From contig CADCPG010000290.1 in the NCBI GenBank assembly GCA_902803255.1, positions 1 to 6,285 of the forward strand: DNA of 6,285 nt, in the 5' to 3' direction. Made by a program: the position numbers and the translations under genes. Each line of letters begins with the position of its first letter. Positions within the stretch are counted from its first letter, which is position 1. Source of the DNA: an uncultured Ruminococcus sp. Lineage in GTDB: Bacteria > Bacillota > Clostridia > Oscillospirales > CAG-272. Shown here in pieces: positions 1 through 6,036 of this stretch. The notes under the pieces were generated by a model that had not been told where the DNA came from, did not search any database, and was given only the letters and a program-made list of their open reading frames with translations.

Positions 1-1363
1 CCACCGACTGAGCCTCTCCTCCCGAAAGGTCGTAGGGATGGGTGTCTGAGACGGATGAGAATTCTATCCCGCCGGGCAGCGTGCCGCCGGTGATGCCGGC
101 GGGAGCGAGCTCCTCGCGGACGGTCCCGCGGAGGAAAAGATTTCTAACGTCCTGGGGCAGGAGCGCGAGGCACTCCCTGTAGAGCGACTGCCCCCTGTAT
201 GACCTGATGTTTTTTCCGAATATGCGTATGCTCCCCGAATGAGGCCGCAAAATTCCCGAGATGAGGTTCAAGAGCGTGGTCTTGCCGCTTCCGTTGCCGC
301 CGAGAAGGCAGAAGAACTCTCCGCGCCCGACGTCGAGATCGAGCCCGTGTATCAGGTCTTCGCCGCCCTCGGTAAATCTGAAGCACAGGTTCCGCAGGGA
401 AAGAGCGGGCTCCTCAGCGGGGGCGGAGGATGAGGATGTGCGGTCTTTCGCTTTTCCGTTGTCTTCCTCGGAAGACCGGTCGCATGTTCCCGCCTGTGAG
501 CCAGGCGTGCCGACGAGGCAGTCCCTTATGAAGTCGCGGCCCTCCTTCACGGTGAGGGGAGGCCCTTCCCGAACGGCGGCCGCAGGGCGCCGCGCGCCGC
601 CCAGAGCGACGTACAGTCGCGCCGCGGCGGGAAGCGAGCGTTCGAGAAGAGCAAAGGCTTCAGGAGCCGCGGCGGCGGCGCGCGGCGCGCCGTCGAAGAC
701 GGCGCGGCCGCCGTCGAGCAGGAGCAGGCTGTCGGCCTCCGGCAGGAGGTCGGCAAGCCGGTGTTCGGATATGAGGACGGCGGTCCCGGTCTCCCGGTTG
801 AGCCGGACGAGCGTCGAGATGAACCTTCCGGCCGCGACGGGGTCGAGCTGGGAGGTGGGTTCGTCGAGTATTAGGAGCGACGGCCTCATTATCATCGCCG
901 CCGCGAGGTTGAGAAGCTGTTTTTCGCCTCCGGAGAGGATGGAAGTATCTGTCCCCATCATTCCGTCGAGGCCGAAATATGCCGACACCTCGGCTATGCG
1001 CAGCGCCATCTCCCGCCGGCCGATCCCGAGGCTCTCTGGGCCGAATGCCAGCTCGTGCCTGACGCTGTCGGTGACCGTCCCGGCCTCCGGGTCCTGCGGC
1101 ACGAATGCCACGAGAGAGGCCGAAGCGGCGGCGTCGATGAGCGATATGTCCTTCCCGCGAAGCAGGATGCGCCCCTCCCGCCTGCCTCCCGGAGTCAGTT
1201 CGCGCTTTATGCAGCGGAGCAGCGTCGACTTTCCGCTGCCCGTCGGTCCGCAGAGGATGCGGAATTCTCCCTCGCGCATCGAAAATGAGATCCCGTCTAG
1301 CGCCGGTTTTTCGCGTCCTGTGAAGGTGAAGCCGAGATCCGATATTTCAAGAAGTTCCGTCAT
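1..1363 (-). CDS. ecfA: ECF transporter double ATPase (EcfA-type, two fused ABC domains), 3' end outside window
   Basis: This is the energising subunit of an energy-coupling-factor importer: a cytoplasmic ATPase that drives the EcfT scaffold next to it. Two ABC domains are fused. Domain 1 (about residues 5-230) is complete: Walker A GPTGSGKST at 39-47, Q-loop Gln90, signature LSGGEKQ at 143-149, Walker B LLILDEP at 163-169, D-loop SQLD and His201 of the H-loop. A low-complexity linker (about 260-318, Ser/Ala/charged) leads to domain 2, with Walker A GGNGSGKTT at 355-363, Gln404, and signature LSGGEAQ at 446-452. The window ends two residues later, so its Walker B and H-loop are unseen. The ATG at 1363-1361 is chosen because GGGGTGAG (1377-1370) lies 6 bases upstream and overlaps the ecfT stop codon, which suggests translational coupling. 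It is the fourth gene of the operon. The long plus-strand open frame across it is a GC-driven shadow. The family call is firm; the substrate cannot be read from an ATPase. Confidence 0.95.
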   Translation of the reverse strand, partial: MTELLEISDLGFTFTGREKPALDGISFSMREGEFRILCGPTGSGKSTLLRCIKRELTPGGRREGRILLRGKDISLIDAAASASLVAFVPQDPEAGTVTDSVRHELAFGPESLGIGRREMALRIAEVSAYFGLDGMMGTDTSILSGGEKQLLNLAAAMIMRPSLLILDEPTSQLDPVAAGRFISTLVRLNRETGTAVLISEHRLADLLPEADSLLLLDGGRAVFDGAPRAAAAAPEAFALLERSLPAAARLYVALGGARRPAAAVREGPPLTVKEGRDFIRDCLVGTPGSQAGTCDRSSEEDNGKAKDRTSSSSAPAEEPALSLRNLCFRFTEGGEDLIHGLDLDVGRGEFFCLLGGNGSGKTTLLNLISGILRPHSGSIRIFGKNIRSYRGQSLYRECLALLPQDVRNLFLRGTVREELAPAGITGGTLPGGIEFSSVSDTHPYDLSGGEAQSV

Positions 1364-1370
1364 GCCCGTC

Positions 1371-2261
1371 TCACCCCGCCTTCTTCGATGCGCCGCCGGT
1401 ATATCTCCACCTGATCACACCCGACGCGTCGGTGAGCGTCGGGAGGAACGAAAGGAGAAAATACAGAGCGATCACCGCCGTCCCGCAGATCCCCGGCCGG
1501 AGCGGCGACAGCGAGGGATAAAAGCTGTATCTGCAGCACCCGGCGGCAGCCCCCGCCGCGATAGCGGCGGCCGCGGCGGCGACGGATATGAGGACCGCCG
1601 TGTCGGCCGGAAGGAAGCGGAACCTTGAATATGAGGTGCGGCGCCTGCCGCAGCCCCATCCCCGGCTGTCCATGCTGTCGGCGGTGTCGAGCGCCTGCTC
1701 CACGGCCGATCCCACGGTCGCGGAAAACACCGACAGCCCGCCTCTTATCCTGTCTATCAGGTTCTCGTCCCTGAACATGCCGTTCGCAGTCTGCACGGCG
1801 CGGATGCGTTCCGACCTTCTGACGAAGAGCGGGATCGACCTGATCGCGGACGATATTATCACCGAAAGTCCCGGCGACAGCTTCGATGTCACCGCGAGGA
1901 TCTTTTCGCTCGTCATTATCTTCGAGAACGACTGCAGACGGAAGAACACCGAAATGATCATGACGGCAGCGTCGGCTCCGAAGAGCAGCGCCTCGAGCGT
2001 GTATGCGCCGCCGTTCACGAAAAAGAGGACGGTGACGCCGTTATGGGAAAAGAGAGGATTCACCCCCGCGAGGATGACGAAAAAGACCGCCGACGACACG
2101 AAAAGGCGCGGCTTCGCCGCCCCTGATATCAGAAGATACGAGAGCGCGCCGGAGAACGCGGCGAGCTGGATCAGCGGGTGACGCAGCACCGCGCCGATCG
2201 CGGCCACGGATATGAAATACACGGTCAGCAAGACCGGGTGGAAGTCCTTGAATCTGATCAT
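1371..2261 (-). CDS. ecfT: ECF transporter transmembrane scaffold (EcfT/CbiQ-like)
   Basis: This integral membrane protein of 296 aa couples ATP hydrolysis in EcfA to the substrate-binding S component. Hydrophobic segments occur at about residues 9-45, 52-70, 95-108, 130-145 (amphipathic), 221-241 and 258-275. The cytoplasmic coupling region lies at about 145-205. It contains RIRAVQTANG (152-161), the position of the first EcfT signature, and TADSMDSRGWG (193-203), the second signature, usually xARG and here SRG. A basic stretch, GRRRTSYSRFRF, follows at 205-216. The stretch NPLFSHNGVTVLFFVNG (68-84) is typical, from memory, of the EcfT subfamily found with DUF4430 proteins. The ATG at 2261-2259 follows the stop of the transcobalamin-like gene by 24 bases; an AGGA about 12-13 bases upstream is a weak ribosome site. 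It ends 7 bases before the ATPase start. The first motif has Asn where Arg is usual, which may be a subfamily trait. Confidence 0.92.
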   Translation of the reverse strand: MIRFKDFHPVLLTVYFISVAAIGAVLRHPLIQLAAFSGALSYLLISGAAKPRLFVSSAVFFVILAGVNPLFSHNGVTVLFFVNGGAYTLEALLFGADAAVMIISVFFRLQSFSKIMTSEKILAVTSKLSPGLSVIISSAIRSIPLFVRRSERIRAVQTANGMFRDENLIDRIRGGLSVFSATVGSAVEQALDTADSMDSRGWGCGRRRTSYSRFRFLPADTAVLISVAAAAAAIAAGAAAGCCRYSFYPSLSPLRPGICGTAVIALYFLLSFLPTLTDASGVIRWRYTGGASKKAG

Positions 2262-2285
2262 TTCGCGGTGATTATCCTGAGTTGT

Positions 2286-3944
2286 TCAGCGGCCGTCCGC
2301 CTCGAAGGCGATGACGTAGCGCCAGAGTATCTCGTCGCCGTCATGCAGGACGTATTCCCCGCAGCCGACTCCGGCTCTTATGCCGTTTACGTAATATGTC
2401 CAGCCCGACAGCTGTCCGCGGTCGAACTCGTAGAGATAGGCGATGCCTCTTATGTACGCGCCGCCGCCGGTCCCGCTCCGGTCGAGCTGGAATCCGTATG
2501 CGGCGGAGGCGTCGTTGAGTATGTCGAGGACGGTGTCGCCCTCGCCGATCTCGAATCTTTCTCCCGACAGCAGCATACCGTCAGCCGGGTATCCGGCAGG
2601 CAGTTCGCCGCCGGCGCCCGACGCGTCGACCGTCAGCAGGACGGTCCCCGCCGGATCGGTCTTGACAGGTTTTTTGTAATGGTCGTCGACCGACTCGAAT
2701 CTTATGAACAGCACCGCGGCCGCGACGGTAAGAACGGCGGCGCCGACGGCGATGAAGTTCTTGAAGTTCCTCTTTTTGAAAACGAAGAGCATCGCACACG
2801 CGATCCCGCCCGCGGCAATGATCGCGCACAGGGCGATCGCCTTTGCCGTAAGATCAGCGTTTTTGCGTTCAACTTCCGCGTTCCCGCCTGTCTCCCGGGC
2901 GGTTCCGGAAGGTTCCGCGGCCTTCCTCGGCGGCTCCGCGTGCGCGGGATCGGCTCCGTCCGATACGAACAGCGGGCCTCTGCCGCGCAGGAAGCAGAGG
3001 TAGGCGGTATACGCCATGAGCGCCTGAGACGTCGCGGTGGCGTCGAACCCGCCGCCCGGGGCGTGGCTGTATCCTCCTCCGGCGACGGCGAACGATTCGA
3101 TCGAATCGAACAGCGTCTTTCCGTTCTTTATGAAGCCGGGCTCCGTCATGGCGTCGATGCCGAGGGCGGACAGCGCTATGACCGTCTGTGAGGCGCTCTC
3201 GGGGTTCTCGGCCCCCATCGAGGCCATGCCGCCGTCGTCATACTGCATCGACGACAGCTTCGCCAGAGCGCCCGCTACGGCGCTCTCCACGCCCTCTTCA
3301 TTCTTGTGGGGCGCGAGGGCAGAGAGCACCATGGCTGTTATGTCGGTGTCTGAATATTCTCCGGCGACTGCCCATCCTCCGTCGGCGAGCCTCAGAGAGA
3401 GCAGAAGGGAGACGCTCTCTTCCTTGCTCCTCGCGTCCGACTTATATCCGTTGTTCATCAGGTGGACCGACGAAATGAGCGGAGATATGGCCTTTCCCGC
3501 CGCGACGCAGCCTTCGAGCGCCTCTGGGATGAGGCTGTCGGTCCCGCCCGCGAGCGCGACGGCGATGGCCGTCCTCGCGCGTTCCGCTCCGGCCGGCGGG
3601 GATGTCACCGACGCCGCGGCGCCGCGCAGATATGTCTCGAACATGTCGGCGGGCATTCCGTATCTGCAGAGCGAGATCGCTATCCAGTCGATGCACGGAA
3701 CGCTGCCGTATTCCGCGTTCAGCAGCCCGGCGGCGTTTTCCGCCCCGTATCTTTCGCAGAGCGCGGATACGGCAAGCCTAATCCGCTCCTCGGAGAAGCT
3801 TTCAGCCGAAAAGGCCGCCGTCACGCTCTCCCCTCCGGCGCAGGCCGCCCGAAGCGGCGCGGCGGCAGGCAGGAGTACGGTGAAGAGTATGACGGCGGAT
3901 AAGAGACTGATTATGCTTCGCTTTATTTTACGCTGACTGTGCAT
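2286..3944 (-). CDS. Membrane-tethered transcobalamin-like protein: alpha/alpha-toroid repeats, two TM helices, C-terminal DUF4430
   Basis: A 552-aa surface protein, probably the ligand-capture or handover component of the adjacent ECF importer. Residues 1-36 form a signal peptide: basic HSQRKIKR, a long hydrophobic core, then a possible ACA cleavage site. Residues about 45-320 are helical repeats of the prenyltransferase/squalene-cyclase toroid type. The repeat marks are DGGW (188-191) with DTDITAMVLSAL (199-210), DDGGM (236-240) with ESASQTVIALSALGID (249-264), and GGGYSHAPGGGFDATATSQAL (289-309). After a Pro/Glu/Arg-rich linker come two TM helices (about 367-389 and 396-415) joined by the basic turn KKRNFK. 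This topology puts both large domains outside. Residues about 432-548 form a DUF4430 domain ending SGWTYYVNG (513-521) and LHDGDEILWRYV (533-544). Animal intrinsic factor and transcobalamin share the toroid-plus-DUF4430 plan and bind cobalamin between the two domains. A corrinoid ligand here is inferred. The start overlaps the lipoprotein gene by 22 bases with only a weak ribosome site, suggesting coupled translation. Confidence 0.88.
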   Translation of the reverse strand: MHSQRKIKRSIISLLSAVILFTVLLPAAAPLRAACAGGESVTAAFSAESFSEERIRLAVSALCERYGAENAAGLLNAEYGSVPCIDWIAISLCRYGMPADMFETYLRGAAASVTSPPAGAERARTAIAVALAGGTDSLIPEALEGCVAAGKAISPLISSVHLMNNGYKSDARSKEESVSLLLSLRLADGGWAVAGEYSDTDITAMVLSALAPHKNEEGVESAVAGALAKLSSMQYDDGGMASMGAENPESASQTVIALSALGIDAMTEPGFIKNGKTLFDSIESFAVAGGGYSHAPGGGFDATATSQALMAYTAYLCFLRGRGPLFVSDGADPAHAEPPRKAAEPSGTARETGGNAEVERKNADLTAKAIALCAIIAAGGIACAMLFVFKKRNFKNFIAVGAAVLTVAAAVLFIRFESVDDHYKKPVKTDPAGTVLLTVDASGAGGELPAGYPADGMLLSGERFEIGEGDTVLDILNDASAAYGFQLDRSGTGGGAYIRGIAYLYEFDRGQLSGWTYYVNGIRAGVGCGEYVLHDGDEILWRYVIAFEADGR

Positions 3945-4645
3945 ACCGGCGGGACGAGCACCGCGTCAGCCGAGACGGCGCTGATCACATGTCTGCCCTT
4001 TCCGAGCTTCAGTACCGCTTTGCCTTCGGCGTCGGTCGTGATTCCGGTCTTTTCGCCGTCGACGGTGATCTCGGCGCCCTCAAAGGGCGCGCTGACGGGA
4101 ACGAACGAGGCGTCAAATCCCACGGCGGAGAGGACCAGCGTGAACTCTGTGTTCTTCGCGGCGTCGAGCGAGGCTTTGTCGAAGAAGCAGTATTTGTCCG
4201 AATAGTTCACGGTATCGGTGTATACGAATGCGTTTACGCGGTCGCCCGCCTTCAGCGGATCGGCAAGAGACATCGCCATTCCGTCGTTTACGTAAAAGCC
4301 GAAGCCCCCGCCGTTCTCGGTGCCCCAAAGCCTGACCAGTGAAAGACCGTATTCGCCGTTCTCGGCCTTGTATCCGGCAGACGAGCCGCCTTCGTAAGCG
4401 GCGTCGTGAGCCGCGGCAAGGGCGTCGCTGACTGTGAGCGCTCCGTCGCCGTCGGTGTCGGAGAGCGCGACCGCCTTGGCGGCCAGCACGAGTTTTCCGC
4501 TCGCGTCGGCTATCGACACGTACACGGCGTTCTCGGGGATCTTCTCCTCCTTTTCTCCGCACGCGGAGAATGAGAGCAGCATGAGTGCCGCGAGGAGGAG
4601 CGCCGGCATCACCCGGCAGAAGATGGTTGTTTTTACGGTTTTCAA
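3923..4645 (-). CDS. Putative surface lipoprotein with DUF4430-like domain and EF-hand/dockerin-like loop
   Basis: The first gene of the operon, 240 aa from a TTG start at 4645-4643. That start has AGAAGG at 4659-4654, 8 bases upstream. A longer frame reaching an ATG at 4786 would run through the promoter, so it is rejected. Residues 1-29 form a lipoprotein signal: basic start, hydrophobic core, then lipobox-like FSAC with Cys29 as the lipidated residue (Phe at -3 is unusual but tolerated). Residues about 37-146 form a DUF4430-like beta domain containing TVSDAL (71-76), FGFYVNDG (115-122) and LKAGDRVNAFVY (131-142). It carries a 12-residue calcium-loop pattern, DTDGDGALTVSD (63-74). Residues about 165-240 look like a small Ig-like/carboxypeptidase-regulatory beta-sandwich, with GAEITVDGEKTGITTDAEG at 190-208. 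It is probably anchored on the outer face of the cell membrane as an accessory binding protein for the ECF module encoded downstream. The ligand is unknown. Confidence 0.85.
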   Translation of the reverse strand: MKTVKTTIFCRVMPALLLAALMLLSFSACGEKEEKIPENAVYVSIADASGKLVLAAKAVALSDTDGDGALTVSDALAAAHDAAYEGGSSAGYKAENGEYGLSLVRLWGTENGGGFGFYVNDGMAMSLADPLKAGDRVNAFVYTDTVNYSDKYCFFDKASLDAAKNTEFTLVLSAVGFDASFVPVSAPFEGAEITVDGEKTGITTDAEGKAVLKLGKGRHVISAVSADAVLVPPVCTVSVK

Positions 4646-4653
4646 ACGAAGGA

Positions 4654-4659
4654 CCTTCT
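4654..4659 (-). promoter_or_regulatory. Ribosome binding site that fixes the TTG start of the lipoprotein gene
   Basis: On the minus strand AGAAGG stands 8 bases before TTG (4645-4643). The only nearby in-frame ATG, at 4609, falls inside the signal peptide's hydrophobic start and has no purine-rich site before it. The upstream ATG at 4786 would precede the promoter. TTG is therefore the best start. Confidence 0.75.
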
Positions 4660-4678
4660 TTCTGTATGATCTTTTTGA

Positions 4679-4697
4679 TGATGATATTATATCATCA
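4679..4697. repeat. 19-base palindrome over the operon -10 box, candidate operator
   Basis: TGATGATAT and ATATCATCA are perfect inverted arms of 9 bases around a single central T (4688). The palindrome covers the -10 box and the predicted transcription start of the minus-strand promoter. A second register, with TTTGATGAT (4674-4682) against ATCATCAAA (4691-4699) and an 8-base spacer, overlaps it. The position suits a repressor operator. AT-rich -10 boxes form small palindromes by chance, but 9-base arms are longer than TATAAT alone explains. Confidence 0.5.
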
Positions 4698-4714
4698 AAG
4701 CCGTTTTTAGTCAA
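4686..4714 (-). promoter_or_regulatory. Sigma-A promoter of the ECF/transcobalamin-like operon
   Basis: On the minus strand the -35 box TTGACT (4714-4709), a 17-base spacer and a perfect -10 box TATAAT (4691-4686) form a near-consensus housekeeping promoter. Transcription would start near 4679, giving a leader of about 34 bases before the TTG start of the lipoprotein gene. It is the only strong promoter I see for the four-gene operon. Confidence 0.85.
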
Positions 4715-4823
4715 GCTTAATGTGCTTTTCCTCTCTCCGGAAACCGGATACGGTCCGCCGTCCTCTCGGGCGGCGTAAGGGCACATGCCGCGGTCCCGGG
4801 AAGGAAATGAAGAGAATAATCTG

Positions 4824-4852
4824 TTGACAAACGGGCCGTCATGATCTATAAT
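4824..4852 (+). promoter_or_regulatory. Perfect consensus sigma-A promoter of the secreted-protein gene
   Basis: TTGACA (4824-4829), a 17-base spacer and TATAAT (4847-4852) match the housekeeping consensus exactly. The expected start is near A4859, leaving a leader of about 89 bases before the ATG at 4948. It faces away from the operon promoter; the two -35 boxes are about 110 bases apart. Confidence 0.88.
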
Positions 4853-4858
4853 AATGCT

Positions 4859-4947
4859 ATGACCGTATCCGTAGAGTCCATGCGGGGAGACGATCCCTGA
4901 ACGGGTGAAGCGGATAGGAAAGAGAAAAAGTAAAGGGAGAGATTCCG
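4859..4947 (+). other. Predicted 5' leader of the secreted-protein gene, with possible stem-loops
   Basis: The leader can fold a 6-bp closing stem TATCCG (4866-4871) with CGGATA (4911-4916). Inside it sits a 6-bp hairpin, CGGGGA (4883-4888) with TCCCTG (4894-4899), including one G-U pair. It resembles no riboswitch class I recognise. The purine-rich stretch at 4917-4940 ends in AGGGAG (4934-4939), the ribosome site 8 bases before the ATG. A regulatory role is speculative. Confidence 0.35.
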
Positions 4948-6024
4948 ATGAAAAAGAAAGTGAAAAACAGCGTCCTGACGTTCTCCGCGGTGCTGGCCGC
5001 GGTGATGATCTTCGCGCTCGCGCTGCCGTTCTCGGCGTCGGCTGAGACTTTCAGCGCCGATATCGGCACCAAAACCGACATACTCGACATGGAGATCGGA
5101 AACTTCAAATCTCGTGCCAGCGGCGAATTCGGAATGACGGAGATCCAACTGACCGACGGCGTGATAGCCGCCGACGATACCACGAGGGTCTTCTGGAACG
5201 CGAAAGCCGTTGCCGACCGGAACGCGTCCGCCGTATACGAAAAAGAGGGCGGGGACTACATCTACAAACTCACCGACGGCACCGAGAAGGCCTACTTCTA
5301 CGTCGTCGAGTTCACCGACCTGCGCGCCGACGTCGACAGCTTCGCGATCTATTTCAACACCGACGCCAAGCAGGACAAGGCGGAGGACAGATATCCCTCC
5401 GAGTACATCGACTCGAGCTTCGATATCCTGGTCTCCTCCGACGGAGGCAAGACCTTCAGCGTCGCGTGGTCGTCGGTCCCGCTGACTCTCACCGCCGACG
5501 GAACCGGCGTCGATAAGATGGCCGGGCTTACCGAGTTCGAAAAGGGCGGCGGCAATACGAAGGAGGAGAAGATCACGAACAGCGCCGGCGAGGTGCTCGA
5601 CACCTACAGGTACATCGAGGCCGACTTCGACAAAAAATACGAGAAGGTCGACACGGTTGTCTACGCCTGCAGCGCTCTCAGACGGAACACATACGAAGAT
5701 ATCGCGCCTCACTGGTGGGCGTGCAGGATGTCGGAATTCGACGTATACGGCGAAAAGCTGCCCGAAGAGACCACCCCTGAGGCCACGACGGCAGAAGTAA
5801 CGACGGCAGGCGAGGATACCGGAGCCACCTCGACAGCGGGATCGGGCGACGGGACTTCAGCGCCTTCGGGCGACGTGACGTCTTCCTCGCCGCAGAGCAC
5901 GACGGCCGCTGAAAGCGGCTCGGACAAGGGATGCGCGTCGTTCGGCGCGTCTGCCGCGGCAGCCCTGATCGCTGCAGTCGCCGCGGGTGTCATCATTTCC
6001 GGATCCAAAAAGAACAGAGCGTAA
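4948..6024 (+). CDS. Secreted, C-terminally anchored surface protein of unknown function with a probable beta-sandwich ectodomain
   Basis: A protein of 358 aa. Residues 1-32 form a clear signal peptide: KKKVK, a hydrophobic core, and cleavage after ASA at 30-32. Residues about 35-270 form the ectodomain, rich in alternating beta-type and aromatic residues. It ends WWACRMSEFDVYGE (256-269), which resembles the closing strand of F5/8-type C (discoidin/CBM32-like) beta-sandwiches (usually RISEFEVYG). This is a resemblance, not a proven domain. Residues about 271-326 are a Thr/Ser/Glu/Gly linker with TTPEATTAEVTTAG. The tail is SDKGCASFG (325-333), then a hydrophobic segment (about 333-352) and KKNRA. 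This is a tail-anchor layout like the C-terminal cysteine-plus-hydrophobic sorting tails common in Clostridia; no LPXTG is present. AGGGAG lies 8 bases before the ATG, behind a consensus promoter. It is apparently monocistronic, ending at the terminator at 6037. A carbohydrate- or cell-surface-binding role is a guess from the fold hint and the GH43-like neighbour. Confidence 0.85.
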   Translation: MKKKVKNSVLTFSAVLAAVMIFALALPFSASAETFSADIGTKTDILDMEIGNFKSRASGEFGMTEIQLTDGVIAADDTTRVFWNAKAVADRNASAVYEKEGGDYIYKLTDGTEKAYFYVVEFTDLRADVDSFAIYFNTDAKQDKAEDRYPSEYIDSSFDILVSSDGGKTFSVAWSSVPLTLTADGTGVDKMAGLTEFEKGGGNTKEEKITNSAGEVLDTYRYIEADFDKKYEKVDTVVYACSALRRNTYEDIAPHWWACRMSEFDVYGEKLPEETTPEATTAEVTTAGEDTGATSTAGSGDGTSAPSGDVTSSSPQSTTAAESGSDKGCASFGASAAAALIAAVAAGVIISGSKKNRA

Positions 6025-6036
6025 TCCTGTCATTAT

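Noticed and set aside
261..1628. Long plus-strand open frame (455 codons) antisense to the ATPase and the EcfT 3' end
   Set aside because: The minus strand encodes complete ABC and EcfT motifs. The plus-strand product is Arg/Ser/Pro-rich, has no recognisable domain, and spans the junction of two real genes. It is a GC-driven shadow.
3037..3936. 299-codon plus-strand open frame antisense to the toroid gene, plus a similar 337-codon frame at 2178-3191
   Set aside because: Both are low-complexity antisense frames with no ribosome site or recognisable motif, opposite a gene with clear signal peptide, repeats and DUF4430.
4736..4773. Small inverted repeats TCCGG-AAA-CCGGA (4736-4748) and CCGCC/GGCGG (4755-4773) upstream of the operon promoter
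   Set aside because: The arms are only 5 bp in GC-rich sequence, without a T tract. Chance explains them, and neither resembles a terminator or known operator.
4646..4786. Longer lipoprotein start at ATG 4786
   Set aside because: It would add 47 residues ahead of a textbook lipoprotein signal and would place the promoter (4686-4714) inside the coding region. The TTG at 4645 has a good ribosome site.
4846..5712. 288-codon minus-strand frame antisense to the secreted-protein gene
   Set aside because: The plus strand has a consensus promoter, ribosome site, signal peptide and terminator. The antisense product is Val/Gly/Asp-repetitive and unrecognisable.
5770..5925. Possible tandem repeat in the Thr/Ser-rich linker (ACGACGGCAG-like units)
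   Set aside because: The similarity reflects repeated Thr-Thr-Ala/Glu codons in a low-complexity linker. The units are irregular and not a true DNA repeat array.
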